From an uncultured Sutterella sp. (GTDB taxonomy: Bacteria; Pseudomonadota; Gammaproteobacteria; Burkholderiales; Burkholderiaceae_F), in contig URYO01000092.1 in the NCBI GenBank assembly GCA_900552195.1, positions 1 through 5,716 of the forward strand: a stretch of DNA of 5,716 bases, given 5' to 3'. Shown in pieces: positions 1 through 5,715 of this stretch. The translations under genes were made by a program, and so were the position numbers. Position 1 is the stretch's first letter. Every line of letters begins with the position of its first letter. Under the pieces are notes generated by a model. The model saw only the letters and a program-made list of their open reading frames with translations, was not told where the DNA came from and searched no databases.

Positions 1-1
1 T

Positions 2-175
2 ATTCTTCGCTGCACTGTCTACCTTCCGAACATGGGTTACTTTTCCGAAATGAATCAGGCCTGGGAAGAATGGGTGAGCAAATCCAATCCTCCGGCCCGA
101 TCCGTCCTTGAGTCTGCGCTTCCTGATCCGTCTTGGAAAGTACAGATTTCAACAGTCGCAGTTGTAGTGGATTAA
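2..175 (+). CDS. Rid-family (YjgF/YER057c/UK114) protein, YoaB-like, C-terminal part
   Basis: The frame is open from the left edge and ends at TAA 173-175, giving 57 residues, about the last half of a protein family that is usually 115-130 residues long. The pattern CTVYLPNM, then MNQAWEEWV, then NPPARS, then WKVQISTVAVV matches the last strand-helix-strand portion of Rid proteins. Archetypal RidA hydrolyses reactive enamine/imine intermediates made by PLP enzymes, and the Arg of PARS is the conserved carboxylate-binding residue. The Cys after PARS and the Glu in the final strand that are typical of archetypal RidA are not seen; here they are Val and Ser. The AWxxWV signature and the ending resemble E. 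coli YoaB instead, so this is called a Rid paralogue of uncertain substrate rather than ridA. The gene is on the same strand as relA, with a promoter and hairpin between them, so co-transcription is doubtful. Family assignment is firm; subfamily is from memory of YoaB. Confidence 0.85.
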   Translation: MLRCTVYLPNMGYFSEMNQAWEEWVSKSNPPARSVLESALPDPSWKVQISTVAVVVD

Positions 176-187
176 CGAGCGGAAATT

Positions 188-215
188 TAGACAAATCAGA
201 CAGATTCGGTAAAAT
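188..215 (+). promoter_or_regulatory. candidate sigma70-type promoter for relA
   Basis: TAGACA (188-193) and TAAAAT (210-215) are each one mismatch from the sigma70 consensus and are separated by 16 bases. They lie in the AT-rich gap between the Rid gene stop and relA. Transcription would begin near 222, giving a leader of about 60 bases that contains the hairpin at 231-262. This is seen in the sequence only; no transcript evidence is available. Confidence 0.5.
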
Positions 216-230
216 TACGCATCCTTTTGT

Positions 231-269
231 AGAAGGTAGTTTCTGTATCAGGACTGCCTTCTTTTGTTT
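231..269 (+). terminator. terminator-like hairpin between the Rid gene and relA, possible relA leader attenuator
   Basis: AGAAGGTAGT (231-240) can pair with ACTGCCTTCT (253-262) over 10 pairs, one of them G-U, around a 12-base loop. The run TTTGTTT follows directly (263-269), which is the form of a Rho-independent terminator, though the stem is only moderately GC-rich. It ends 12 bases before the likely relA ATG and downstream of the candidate promoter at 188-215. It could end the Rid transcript, or act as an attenuator in the relA leader, since CCTTT (223-227) can form a competing 5-pair stem with GAAGG (232-236). The regulatory reading is inference. Confidence 0.5.
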
Positions 270-281
270 AGTGGTAAAAGA

Positions 282-2393
282 ATGGAAGAATCTGCTCCGA
301 CTCTTAATTTGGCTGATGTCCGTCGAATCATTGAGCCTCTTTACGAGGGTCAGAAGCTTTTCACAGGCGAGTCCGTAATGGCTCATGCCGAGGGCGTCGT
401 GGATATCCTTCGCGGCATTCGCGATGACGATGACCTCCTGGCAGCAGCCTATCTTTTTTGTGTTTGGAACCAACTCAAAAATCCGAAAGAATGGCTGACC
501 AAACACTTCGGAAAACAAGTCTGCGAACTCGTCGCAAATCTCAAAGTCGTTATTGACGTGAGCGAGAAGGCCCGCTCGCGCGAGGGAGAGGCACGCATCA
601 GTCAGCAGCCCGACGCCGTACGCCGTCTGCTGCTTGCTCTGTGTACCGATCTCCGCGTGGTATTGCTTCGCTTGGCTTCGCGTCTTCAGACGCTGCGCTA
701 TTTCGCAGCGACCAAAGCTCCAGGTGCAAAAGAATACGGTGCCGAGACTTTGGCGCTTTACGCTCCGCTTGCCAACCGTTTGGGTATTTGGCAGATGAAG
801 TGGGAGCTTGAAGATCTGTCTCTGCGCTTTACCGAACCGGAAGTTTTTCACACGATCGCCAATAATCTTGAAGAAACCCGTGAGGAGCGTGTGGCTTCTA
901 TTCAGGAAGCAGTACGCAGAATTCAGGCATTACTGGCCTCCCGCGGAATTCAGGCGTCTGTCTCCGGGCGTCCGAAACACATCTATTCCATCTGGAGGAA
1001 GATGTGCAAAAAGAATTTAAAGTTCGAACAGCTCTTTGACGTGCGAGCGATCCGCATCATCGTGGATTCAGTAGAAAAGTGCTACGAGACGCTTTCGCTA
1101 ATCCAGGAATCTTTCGAAGTTCTTTCTAAAGAATTCGACGATTACATTGCAAAACCGAAACCTAACGGTTATCAGTCTTTGCACACCGTGATTGTCGGCT
1201 CCAGAGGTAAACCGCTCGAGATCCAGATCCGAACCCGCGCGATGCACGAGTTCGCAGAACTCGGTGTGGCCGCACACTGGCGCTACAAAGAAGGCTCCAA
1301 ACGCAAGGCCGGCGAACACGAAGAAGATCGTGTGGCTTGGCTGCGCCAGATGCTGGCTTGGAAGAGTGACGTTCAGGCTGCTCCGACGCCGGAAGCTGCT
1401 AAAGACGAACATATCTACGTTCTGACGCCGCAGGGCAAAGTTCTTGATCTTCCTGCCGGCAGTACGCCGATCGACTTCGCCTACCTTCTGCATACCGAAC
1501 TCGGCCACCGCTGCCGCGGCGCCAAGGTTGACGGTGTGATGGTTCCGCTGAATACCAAACTTCAGAGCGGCCAAACGGTTGAGATTATTGCGGCCAAGGT
1601 CGGTGCTCCGAGCCGAGACTGGCTAAACCCGGACTTAGGCTTTACAGCTTCCCCGAGATCCCGTACGAAGGTTCGTCAGTGGTTCAATGCTCAGGAAATG
1701 GAGCAGGCGCTCACAGCAGGCCGAGAAAAAGTCGACAAGGACTTGGCACGCTTGGGTAAAACCGCTGTTAAGCTTGAGGATTTGGCTAAGCGTTTAGGCT
1801 TCAACACTGTTGATGATCTGTGTTTGGCTGCTGGAAAAGACGAACTCGGTCAGAAAGCGATCGAAAACGTTTTAGCGCCTCGTCCGCAGAAGAACCCGCA
1901 GGAAGAGGAAAAGCTGGAAACAGCGGCTCCGAAGAAAACCACAGAGCACGACAAAGGCAAGATTCTGGTGGTGGGCGTTGACTCACTGCTGACTCAGCTG
2001 GCTCGCTGCTGTCATCCGGTGCCGCCTGATGAGATCGTCGGTTTCGTGACCCGCGGACGCGGCGTAACGGTTCACCGCGCCGACTGCCCGAACATTCGTT
2101 CTTTGGACGAAGAAGGCAGGGATCGTCTGATTGAGGTCTCCTGGACGCAGGACGAATCTTCCGTTTTCCCGGTCCAGATTTTGGTGATCGCAGCTGACCG
2201 AATGGGCCTGCTCAAAGATATCTCTGAAATCCTTTCTCGGGAAAAACAGAGTATTTCTGCGATGCAGACTGTTCGCGTGAAAGGCGACGTGCACATGACA
2301 TTCACGATCGAAATCCACGGTAAGGACGATTTGAATCGTACTTTGGCCGCGATTCGCGAGGTTAAAGGCGTGTTTTCAGCAAGAAGAACGTAA
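282..2393 (+). CDS. relA: RelA, monofunctional (p)ppGpp synthetase
   Basis: The product is a 703-residue ribosome-associated enzyme that transfers pyrophosphate from ATP to GTP or GDP when uncharged tRNA enters the A site, starting the stringent response. Domains in order: a degenerate HD-like domain (about 29-134) in which the expected hydrolase HD is replaced by AYLFCVWNQL; the synthetase (about 225-340) with GRPKH (229-233), the FDVRAIRI strand with Asp253, the EFDD motif (284-287) typical of RelA rather than the RFKD of bifunctional enzymes, KPNGYQSLHT, and the catalytic Glu313 in EIQIRT; TGS (about 377-438); a zinc-finger-like region with CCH (576-578) and HRADC (His598, Cys602); and a C-terminal ACT domain (about 630-700). 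Length fits RelA (about 740). An in-frame TTG at 264 would add six residues but lies at the foot of the upstream hairpin, so ATG 282 is preferred although its ribosome site (GTGG, 271-274) is weak. No frameshift is seen. Confidence 0.96.
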   Translation: MEESAPTLNLADVRRIIEPLYEGQKLFTGESVMAHAEGVVDILRGIRDDDDLLAAAYLFCVWNQLKNPKEWLTKHFGKQVCELVANLKVVIDVSEKARSREGEARISQQPDAVRRLLLALCTDLRVVLLRLASRLQTLRYFAATKAPGAKEYGAETLALYAPLANRLGIWQMKWELEDLSLRFTEPEVFHTIANNLEETREERVASIQEAVRRIQALLASRGIQASVSGRPKHIYSIWRKMCKKNLKFEQLFDVRAIRIIVDSVEKCYETLSLIQESFEVLSKEFDDYIAKPKPNGYQSLHTVIVGSRGKPLEIQIRTRAMHEFAELGVAAHWRYKEGSKRKAGEHEEDRVAWLRQMLAWKSDVQAAPTPEAAKDEHIYVLTPQGKVLDLPAGSTPIDFAYLLHTELGHRCRGAKVDGVMVPLNTKLQSGQTVEIIAAKVGAPSRDWLNPDLGFTASPRSRTKVRQWFNAQEMEQALTAGREKVDKDLARLGKTAVKLEDLAKRLGFNTVDDLCLAAGKDELGQKAIENVLAPRPQKNPQEEEKLETAAPKKTTEHDKGKILVVGVDSLLTQLARCCHPVPPDEIVGFVTRGRGVTVHRADCPNIRSLDEEGRDRLIEVSWTQDESSVFPVQILVIAADRMGLLKDISEILSREKQSISAMQTVRVKGDVHMTFTIEIHGKDDLNRTLAAIREVKGVFSARRT

Positions 2394-2419
2394 GAGTTTG
2401 CAACAGCCTTGCGTTCGAC

Positions 2420-2448
2420 TTGCACAACTAAAAAAATGACTGTATAGT
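2420..2448 (+). promoter_or_regulatory. candidate promoter of tRNA-Val
   Basis: TTGCAC (2420-2425) and TATAGT (2443-2448) are 17 bases apart, just upstream of the tRNA. The -10 matches the consensus in five of six bases; the -35 matches only in TTG. Transcription would start near 2455, a few bases before the mature 5' end at 2461. This suggests the tRNA is expressed independently of relA, though read-through from relA is also possible because no clear terminator separates them. Confidence 0.55.
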
Positions 2449-2460
2449 TTCGACTTCTTC

Positions 2461-2537
2461 AGGCACGTAGCTCAGCTGGTTAGAGCATCACCTTGACATG
2501 GTGGGGGTCGTTGGTTCGAGTCCAATTGTGCCTACCA
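2461..2537 (+). tRNA. tRNA-Val(GAC)
   Basis: All parts of a cloverleaf are present. The acceptor AGGCACG (2461-2467) pairs with TGTGCCT (2527-2533), with a G-U as the last pair. There is a D-arm with GCTC/GAGC, an anticodon stem TCACC/GGTGG, the loop TTGACAT with anticodon GAC reading GUC and GUU, the variable loop GGGTC, and a T-arm GTTGG-TTCGAGT-CCAAT. The discriminator is A and the CCA end (2535-2537) is encoded. It is very close to E. coli tRNA-Val(GAC) apart from the acceptor and T stems. It lies between relA and the convergent M20-nfeD-qmcA operon. Confidence 0.97.
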
Positions 2538-2544
2538 AGATTTC

Positions 2545-2574
2545 GCCCGGTAGCGTAAGCTCCCGGGCATTTTC
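2545..2574 (+). terminator. Rho-independent terminator after tRNA-Val
   Basis: GCCCGG (2545-2550) pairs perfectly with CCGGGC (2563-2568) around a 12-base loop, inside which AGC (2552-2554) can pair with GCT (2559-2561). ATTTTCGTCTTT follows on the + strand. It begins seven bases after the tRNA CCA end. It also lies 11 bases beyond the qmcA stop on the - strand, where the tail reads GAAATCTT and is less U-rich, so it may serve weakly as a bidirectional terminator for the converging operon. Confidence 0.85.
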
Positions 2575-2585
2575 GTCTTTGCGGA

Positions 2586-3551
2586 TTATTCGGCCTTGGG
2601 GACGGCGGGTGCAGTGGTTGGCTTGCCGTTTTGCTCGCGGATGATCGTCATCGCTGAAGCGACCATCGAGCCCATGTCGGCGAGGTTAGCCGGAAGAAGC
2701 AGCGTATTGCCTTCCTTAGCAATTTTTCCGAAAGCTTCCACATACTTTTCTGCGACCTGAAGGTTCACCGCCTGCATGCCCTGCGGTTCGCTGATAGCCT
2801 GAGCAACGGCACGAATGGCTTCTGCCTGTGCTTTGGCGACGGCTTCAATCGCGCGAGCTTCACCTTCGGCCTTGTTAATGGCAGCTTGCTTCTCGCCTTC
2901 GGACTGGGCGATCATGGCCGCTCTTTCGCCTTCTGCGATATTGATTTCTTTTTGCTTCTGGCCTTCCGAGGTGGCGATGACAGCGCGTTTTTCGCGTTCT
3001 GCCGTAATCTGCAGCTGCATCGCGCGCAGAATCTCTTTCGGCGGTGTCAAATCTTTAATTTCATAACGCAGGACTTTCACGCCCCAAGTCTGGGCGGCTT
3101 CGTCCACGGCCTGGACGACTCTGGCGTTAATCTCTTCACGTTCTTCAAATGTTTTATCGAGCGACATCGTACCGATAACGCTTCTGAGAGAAGTCTGCGC
3201 AAGCTGTGTAATGGCCATCACGAAGTCGGATGTCCCGTAGCTGGCAAGTTCCGGATTTGTGACCTGGAAGTAGAGGACACCGTCCACCTGCAGCTGAGTG
3301 TTGTCTTTGGTAATGCAGATTTGGCTCGATGTGTCCATCGGAATTTCTTTGAGCGTCTGGCGATAGGCAACGCGGTCGATAATCGGAATGATGAAATTCA
3401 GGCCTGGCTGAAGCACGGTGTGAAATTTTCCGAATCGTTCGACGACCCAGGCTTCCTGCTGAGGAACGACGCGAACCGATTTGGCAATGAAGATGACGGC
3501 AAAAACTGCCAGCACCATGATGAATACGGCGAACCCTCCGATTGCTTCCAT
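2586..3551 (-). CDS. qmcA: QmcA-like SPFH/band 7 (stomatin-type) membrane protein
   Basis: The product is a 321-residue membrane-anchored scaffold of the SPFH family, which oligomerises in functional membrane microdomains. In E. coli, QmcA (YbbK) is linked to the FtsH/HflKC protease environment and is encoded beside the NfeD protein YbbJ. Visible features: one N-terminal membrane helix (about 6-24); VVPQQEAWVVERFGKF opening the SPFH domain (about 25-190), with LQPGLNFIIPIID and the VDGVLYFQV and GVKVLRYEIKDLTPP segments usual for the family; a long charged Ala/Glu-rich helix (about 184-260) built of 11-residue repeats; and a C-terminal region (KYVEAFGKIAKEGNTLLLPANL) followed by a Pro/Ala-rich tail. 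The start is fixed by GGAG seven bases upstream, inside the last codons of nfeD; one base separates the nfeD stop from this ATG. It is the last gene of the operon. Length and domains match the family. Confidence 0.94.
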   Translation of the reverse strand: MEAIGGFAVFIMVLAVFAVIFIAKSVRVVPQQEAWVVERFGKFHTVLQPGLNFIIPIIDRVAYRQTLKEIPMDTSSQICITKDNTQLQVDGVLYFQVTNPELASYGTSDFVMAITQLAQTSLRSVIGTMSLDKTFEEREEINARVVQAVDEAAQTWGVKVLRYEIKDLTPPKEILRAMQLQITAEREKRAVIATSEGQKQKEINIAEGERAAMIAQSEGEKQAAINKAEGEARAIEAVAKAQAEAIRAVAQAISEPQGMQAVNLQVAEKYVEAFGKIAKEGNTLLLPANLADMGSMVASAMTIIREQNGKPTTAPAVPKAE

Positions 3552-3552
3552 A

Positions 3553-3984
3553 TTATTTCTCCTGTTTGAGTTTGATAATTAAAGTATTTCCGCTCATCCC
3601 GACGATCTCCCAAAGGCCGGGAACCATCGGGGAACCTTTTTCCGGTTTTGCATCCCAGACGGTTCCGCGATAGAAAACTCGAGCTTTGCCGTTTTCTTTC
3701 CATTCCTTGACCTCTACGGAGTGTCCGTCGTTGATGTGCTGTAAATGGTCGGCATCCGTGCTTACGGAGTTTTTCCTTTTCCGATAGGACAGATAAACAC
3801 AGCCGGCAATGGCAAAGAGGGCAAACGCGAGCAGCTGAAACAGTATTCCTGCTCCGATCACGGCAAAGATAAAGGCGGCCAATGCGGCTGCAGCAATAAT
3901 GAGCAGGTAGATCGTGCCGAGAAGAATGTCGGCGCCGGCTAATACGACGGCTCCGATCAGCCACAAATAAATCATAGAAAACAC
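3553..3984 (-). CDS. short NfeD-family membrane protein (YbbJ-type)
   Basis: This is the short form of NfeD, the usual gene partner of SPFH proteins. It has 143 residues from a GTG start: two to three hydrophobic segments (about 4-22, 24-41 and 45-66), a basic stop-transfer SYRKRKN, then a soluble C-terminal OB-fold domain (about 86-140) with the family pattern of VEVKEW, ARVFYRGTVWDA and LWEIVGMSGNTLIIK. The ClpP-like serine protease domain of long NfeD proteins is absent. NfeD is thought to bind the SPFH oligomer, here QmcA encoded next. GTG 3984 is preferred because AAGGAG (3993-3998) stands eight bases upstream. ATG 3975 (140 residues) would be 17 bases away, and a longer in-frame ATG at 4026 would lie within the M20 gene. 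The stop codon is one base before the qmcA ATG, which suggests translational coupling. Confidence 0.88.
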   Translation of the reverse strand: MFSMIYLWLIGAVVLAGADILLGTIYLLIIAAAALAAFIFAVIGAGILFQLLAFALFAIAGCVYLSYRKRKNSVSTDADHLQHINDGHSVEVKEWKENGKARVFYRGTVWDAKPEKGSPMVPGLWEIVGMSGNTLIIKLKQEK

Positions 3985-3992
3985 TTCATGTG

Positions 3993-3998
3993 CTCCTT
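3993..3998 (-). promoter_or_regulatory. Shine-Dalgarno of the nfeD-like gene
   Basis: Read on the - strand, the M20 stop TAA runs straight into AAGGAG (TAAAGGAG), eight bases before GTG 3984. The overlap of stop and ribosome site suggests translational coupling and decides the GTG start. A nearer out-of-frame ATG (3990) is only three bases away and opens a reading frame that stops within a few codons. Confidence 0.75.
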
Positions 3999-5251
3999 TA
4001 GGCTTTGTCCAGAGGTGCAATAACACCGTCTAATCCGGCGAGTACGGACAGCATCAGAATGGACTTCTGTTCGCAGGCATAGACGCCTTTCGGGTTGAAC
4101 CATTCTTTAAGCGTATGGGTTCCGTATTCTTCGCCGCCGCGTCCGAGTGTCACGGCAGGGATGCCGCGCTCAATGGACATGTTGGTATTGGTGCAGCCGC
4201 CGGGCAGGAATTTGTAATTTCTGCCGACCGCCTGAGTGGCTAGTTTGGCAAGCTGAATAATCGGCGCATCATCCGGCTGAGTTCCGGCCGGGACGTCCAG
4301 CGTCTTTTCGATCGAAAGACTGAGTTCTCCTTCGCTGCCTTCTTTCTTTTGTTCGATTTCAACGCCGCGGCGGATGGCTTGATAGATTTGTTCTTCTACT
4401 TCATTCAGTGCAGCCTGAGAGTTTGAACGGGCATTAATCTTGAAGACTGCCTTCTGAGCGATGGCGTGAATTGCCTGACCGCCTTCGATCAAACTGACGG
4501 TCAAGGTTGTCTTAGGATCTTTCGGCGGAACGATCTTGGCGATTTCCGCTATGGCCAAGCCTGCGGCATGAATGGCGCTGACGCGTTCGCACGCTGTCCA
4601 CGCGTGACCGCCCGGGCCTTCAATCGTGACCTCAAGGTCGATCATGCCGGTGGCGTTGGCGTAAAAAATTTCTGCCGTCGCGCCGTCAATAGAAATTGTG
4701 GCCAGCAGTTTGGTTTTGTCTTTGAGCTGGTCAAGCGTCCAGGCCATGCCTTTCATGCCTCCGAGACCTTCTTCGCAGACCGTACCGCAGAAGTAGATAT
4801 CGTGAACGGGTCGAAGATTTGCCGCTTTAAAAGCTCTCAGAGCAGCGAGGTTGGCGGCGATGGCGCGCGTATCGTCGCAAATGCCAGGGCAGTGGATACG
4901 TCCTTCGGCATCCGTCTCGATACCTTTAACGTCTCCGAAAGAAAACACGGTGTCTAAATGGCCTTCGAGTAAAACACTGCAGCCGGTGTTGCCGGTCCCA
5001 TGTAGTTTGCCGATGACGTTAAAGTGTTCGTCCATGTAGATGTCATCTAACCCGGCTTCGCGGAGCATGGTGAGGTAGCGTTCAGCTTTGGCTTTTTCGT
5101 GACCGGTCGGCGCTTCGATCAGTACGAGTTCTTTCTGATCACGAATCGTTTCTTCGAGATGGTCTTTCACATAGTCGAAAGCACGTTGTACGGAAGGGCT
5201 GGTTTTGACTGTTTCTACAGCTTCGACAATCTTGGGAGAGAAGTGTTCCAT
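3998..5251 (-). CDS. M20-family zinc metallopeptidase (peptidase T-like)
   Basis: This is a 417-residue cytosolic di-zinc hydrolase of the M20 clan, which includes tripeptidases, dipeptidases and acyl-amino-acid deacylases. The expected metal and catalytic residues are present in order: His98 and Asp100 in EGHLDTVF, Asp126/Asp127 in GICDDTRAIA, the Glu160-Glu161 pair in TVCEEGLGG, Asp189 in SIDGA, and His379 in EYGTHTLKEWF. Between the two halves of the catalytic domain sits the dimerisation domain (about residues 200-315), starting around TIEGPGGHAWTA. No signal peptide is visible. The pattern resembles PepT-like M20 peptidases, but the substrate cannot be read from sequence and a deacylase is possible. 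ATG 5251 is chosen because AAAAAGG lies seven bases upstream; an in-frame ATG at 5308 would add 19 residues lacking family character. It is first in the operon with nfeD and qmcA, and its stop overlaps the nfeD ribosome site. Confidence 0.92.
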   Translation of the reverse strand: MEHFSPKIVEAVETVKTSPSVQRAFDYVKDHLEETIRDQKELVLIEAPTGHEKAKAERYLTMLREAGLDDIYMDEHFNVIGKLHGTGNTGCSVLLEGHLDTVFSFGDVKGIETDAEGRIHCPGICDDTRAIAANLAALRAFKAANLRPVHDIYFCGTVCEEGLGGMKGMAWTLDQLKDKTKLLATISIDGATAEIFYANATGMIDLEVTIEGPGGHAWTACERVSAIHAAGLAIAEIAKIVPPKDPKTTLTVSLIEGGQAIHAIAQKAVFKINARSNSQAALNEVEEQIYQAIRRGVEIEQKKEGSEGELSLSIEKTLDVPAGTQPDDAPIIQLAKLATQAVGRNYKFLPGGCTNTNMSIERGIPAVTLGRGGEEYGTHTLKEWFNPKGVYACEQKSILMLSVLAGLDGVIAPLDKA

Positions 5252-5335
5252 TTTCGGACCTTTTTGCAGTAATTGAAGATTTGGAATAGGTATCCTTGCA
5301 ACATTCATATTAAGAAAATCGCATAAGGAGCGAAA
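5252..5335. other. divergent intergenic region
   Basis: These 84 AT-rich bases separate the M20 start on the - strand from the GTG start on the + strand and should hold promoters in both directions. I see only weak -35/-10 pairs here (for example TTTCGC and TAATAT, 17 bases apart, on the - strand) and do not assign a promoter. Confidence 0.4.
5259..5265 (-). promoter_or_regulatory. Shine-Dalgarno of the M20 peptidase gene
   Basis: On the - strand AAAAAGG stands seven bases before ATG 5251 and supports that start over the upstream in-frame ATG at 5308, which has no comparable site. Confidence 0.65.
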
Positions 5336-5715
5336 GTGCTAATTTCATTTTTGACGCTGATCCTGTCGTTTTGCATCGGAATTCTGTCCGGCCTCTTTTT
5401 TCGGAAGAGAGTTCCTAATTTTCTCGGGGTGGTGTTTAGCTTTGTAGTTGCCTTTTCTTGCTTTTTCAGCATTGCTTTGGCTTCCTCGTTTTCTGTATAA
5501 TATTCAAATTGCAGAGCTATTTTTCCTTTTTCAAAATTAAGGTTGCCGAGGGCCATGATATCTTTGGGATCTACCTTGATACTTGTCAGTCCTATGTTTA
5601 ATTGGCGGGCATATGCTTGTGGCAGTGCGGCCAATGATGCCAGGAAGTTGACATCTCCTTTTTGTTTCTGCATTTTCTGAAAACCGGCGTTGCCTGCGAT
5701 ACTCTTTTCGGGAGT
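5305..5715 (-). CDS. internal fragment of a DUF4836-like (Bacteroidota-type) protein, entering from the right edge
   Basis: The frame is open from the right edge (TPEKSIAGNAGFQK precedes the first in-frame ATG, 5673) and the credible protein runs to about 5437, some 93 codons: segments such as KGDVNFLASLAALPQ, DIMALGNLNFEKGKIALQFE, YYTENEEAKAMLKKQEK and ATTKL. This mixture of strand-like and Lys/Glu-rich helical stretches recalls DUF4836 proteins, lipoproteins of gut Bacteroidota, which continue well beyond this point. After Leu at 5437-5439 the frame becomes Arg/Lys/Pro-rich and is the antisense of the membrane helix and ribosome site of the + strand gene, running on to a stop at 5305-5307. 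Both ends are therefore unnatural: the left by the junction, the right by the window edge. Family recognition is from memory and moderate; that this is a real coding fragment is more certain. Confidence 0.5.
   Translation of the reverse strand, partial: TPEKSIAGNAGFQKMQKQKGDVNFLASLAALPQAYARQLNIGLTSIKVDPKDIMALGNLNFEKGKIALQFEYYTENEEAKAMLKKQEKATTKLNTTPRKLGTLFRKKRPDRIPMQNDRISVKNEISTFAPYAIFLI
5336..5500 (+). pseudogene. 5' fragment of a membrane-protein gene, interrupted by a sequence junction
   Basis: AAGGAG (5325-5330) stands five bases before GTG 5336, which opens a 54-codon frame ending at TAA 5498-5500. The first about 30 residues (LISFLTLILSFCIGILSGLF, then FRKRVPNFLG) look like a first membrane helix with a Gly-x-x-x-Gly-like turn and a basic loop, the form seen at the N-terminus of LysO-type (DUF340) lysine exporters among others. 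After about 5430 the frame is the antisense of a better coding frame on the - strand, so its later hydrophobic run is probably meaningless. The gene is therefore read as the start of a multi-pass transporter, divergent from the M20 operon, cut off by the junction near 5425-5440. The LysO assignment is a weak guess from about 30 residues. Confidence 0.4.
5425..5440. other. probable junction of two unrelated sequences
   Basis: To the left, the + strand carries a well-initiated membrane-protein start; to the right, the - strand carries a soluble protein fragment without its end. Neither frame makes sense on the far side of this interval. The exact base cannot be fixed by eye. Confidence 0.5.

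Noticed and set aside
133..378. 81-codon + strand frame across the relA promoter region
   Set aside because: It overlaps the Rid gene end and relA in another frame, has no family character, and runs through the promoter and hairpin region.
1098..1574. 158-codon - strand frame inside relA
   Set aside because: It is the antisense shadow of the conserved synthetase and TGS coding region; no ribosome site or recognisable protein.
2387..2415. Eight-pair hairpin AACGTAAG/CTTGCGTT overlapping the relA stop codon, considered as the relA terminator
   Set aside because: It has no U-run after it, includes a G-U pair, has a 13-base loop, and its left arm is partly coding, so it is not supported as a terminator.
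1983..2425. Two - strand frames (1983-2318 and 2072-2425) over the relA C-terminus
   Set aside because: Both are opposite strongly conserved zinc-finger and ACT coding sequence and show no protein family features.
2886..3569. 227-codon + strand frame opposite qmcA
   Set aside because: Its length comes from the biased codon use of the Ala/Glu-rich qmcA frame; the translation is Phe/His/Asp-rich without domain character, while qmcA is unmistakable.
3398..3964. 188-codon - strand frame overlapping nfeD and the qmcA start
   Set aside because: It is a shifted frame of nfeD and qmcA, rich in Arg and Ser; the nfeD frame has the correct membrane segments and OB-fold pattern.
4466..4957. 163-codon + strand frame opposite the M20 gene
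   Set aside because: It is antisense to the catalytic and dimerisation domains of a clear M20 enzyme, with no independent support.
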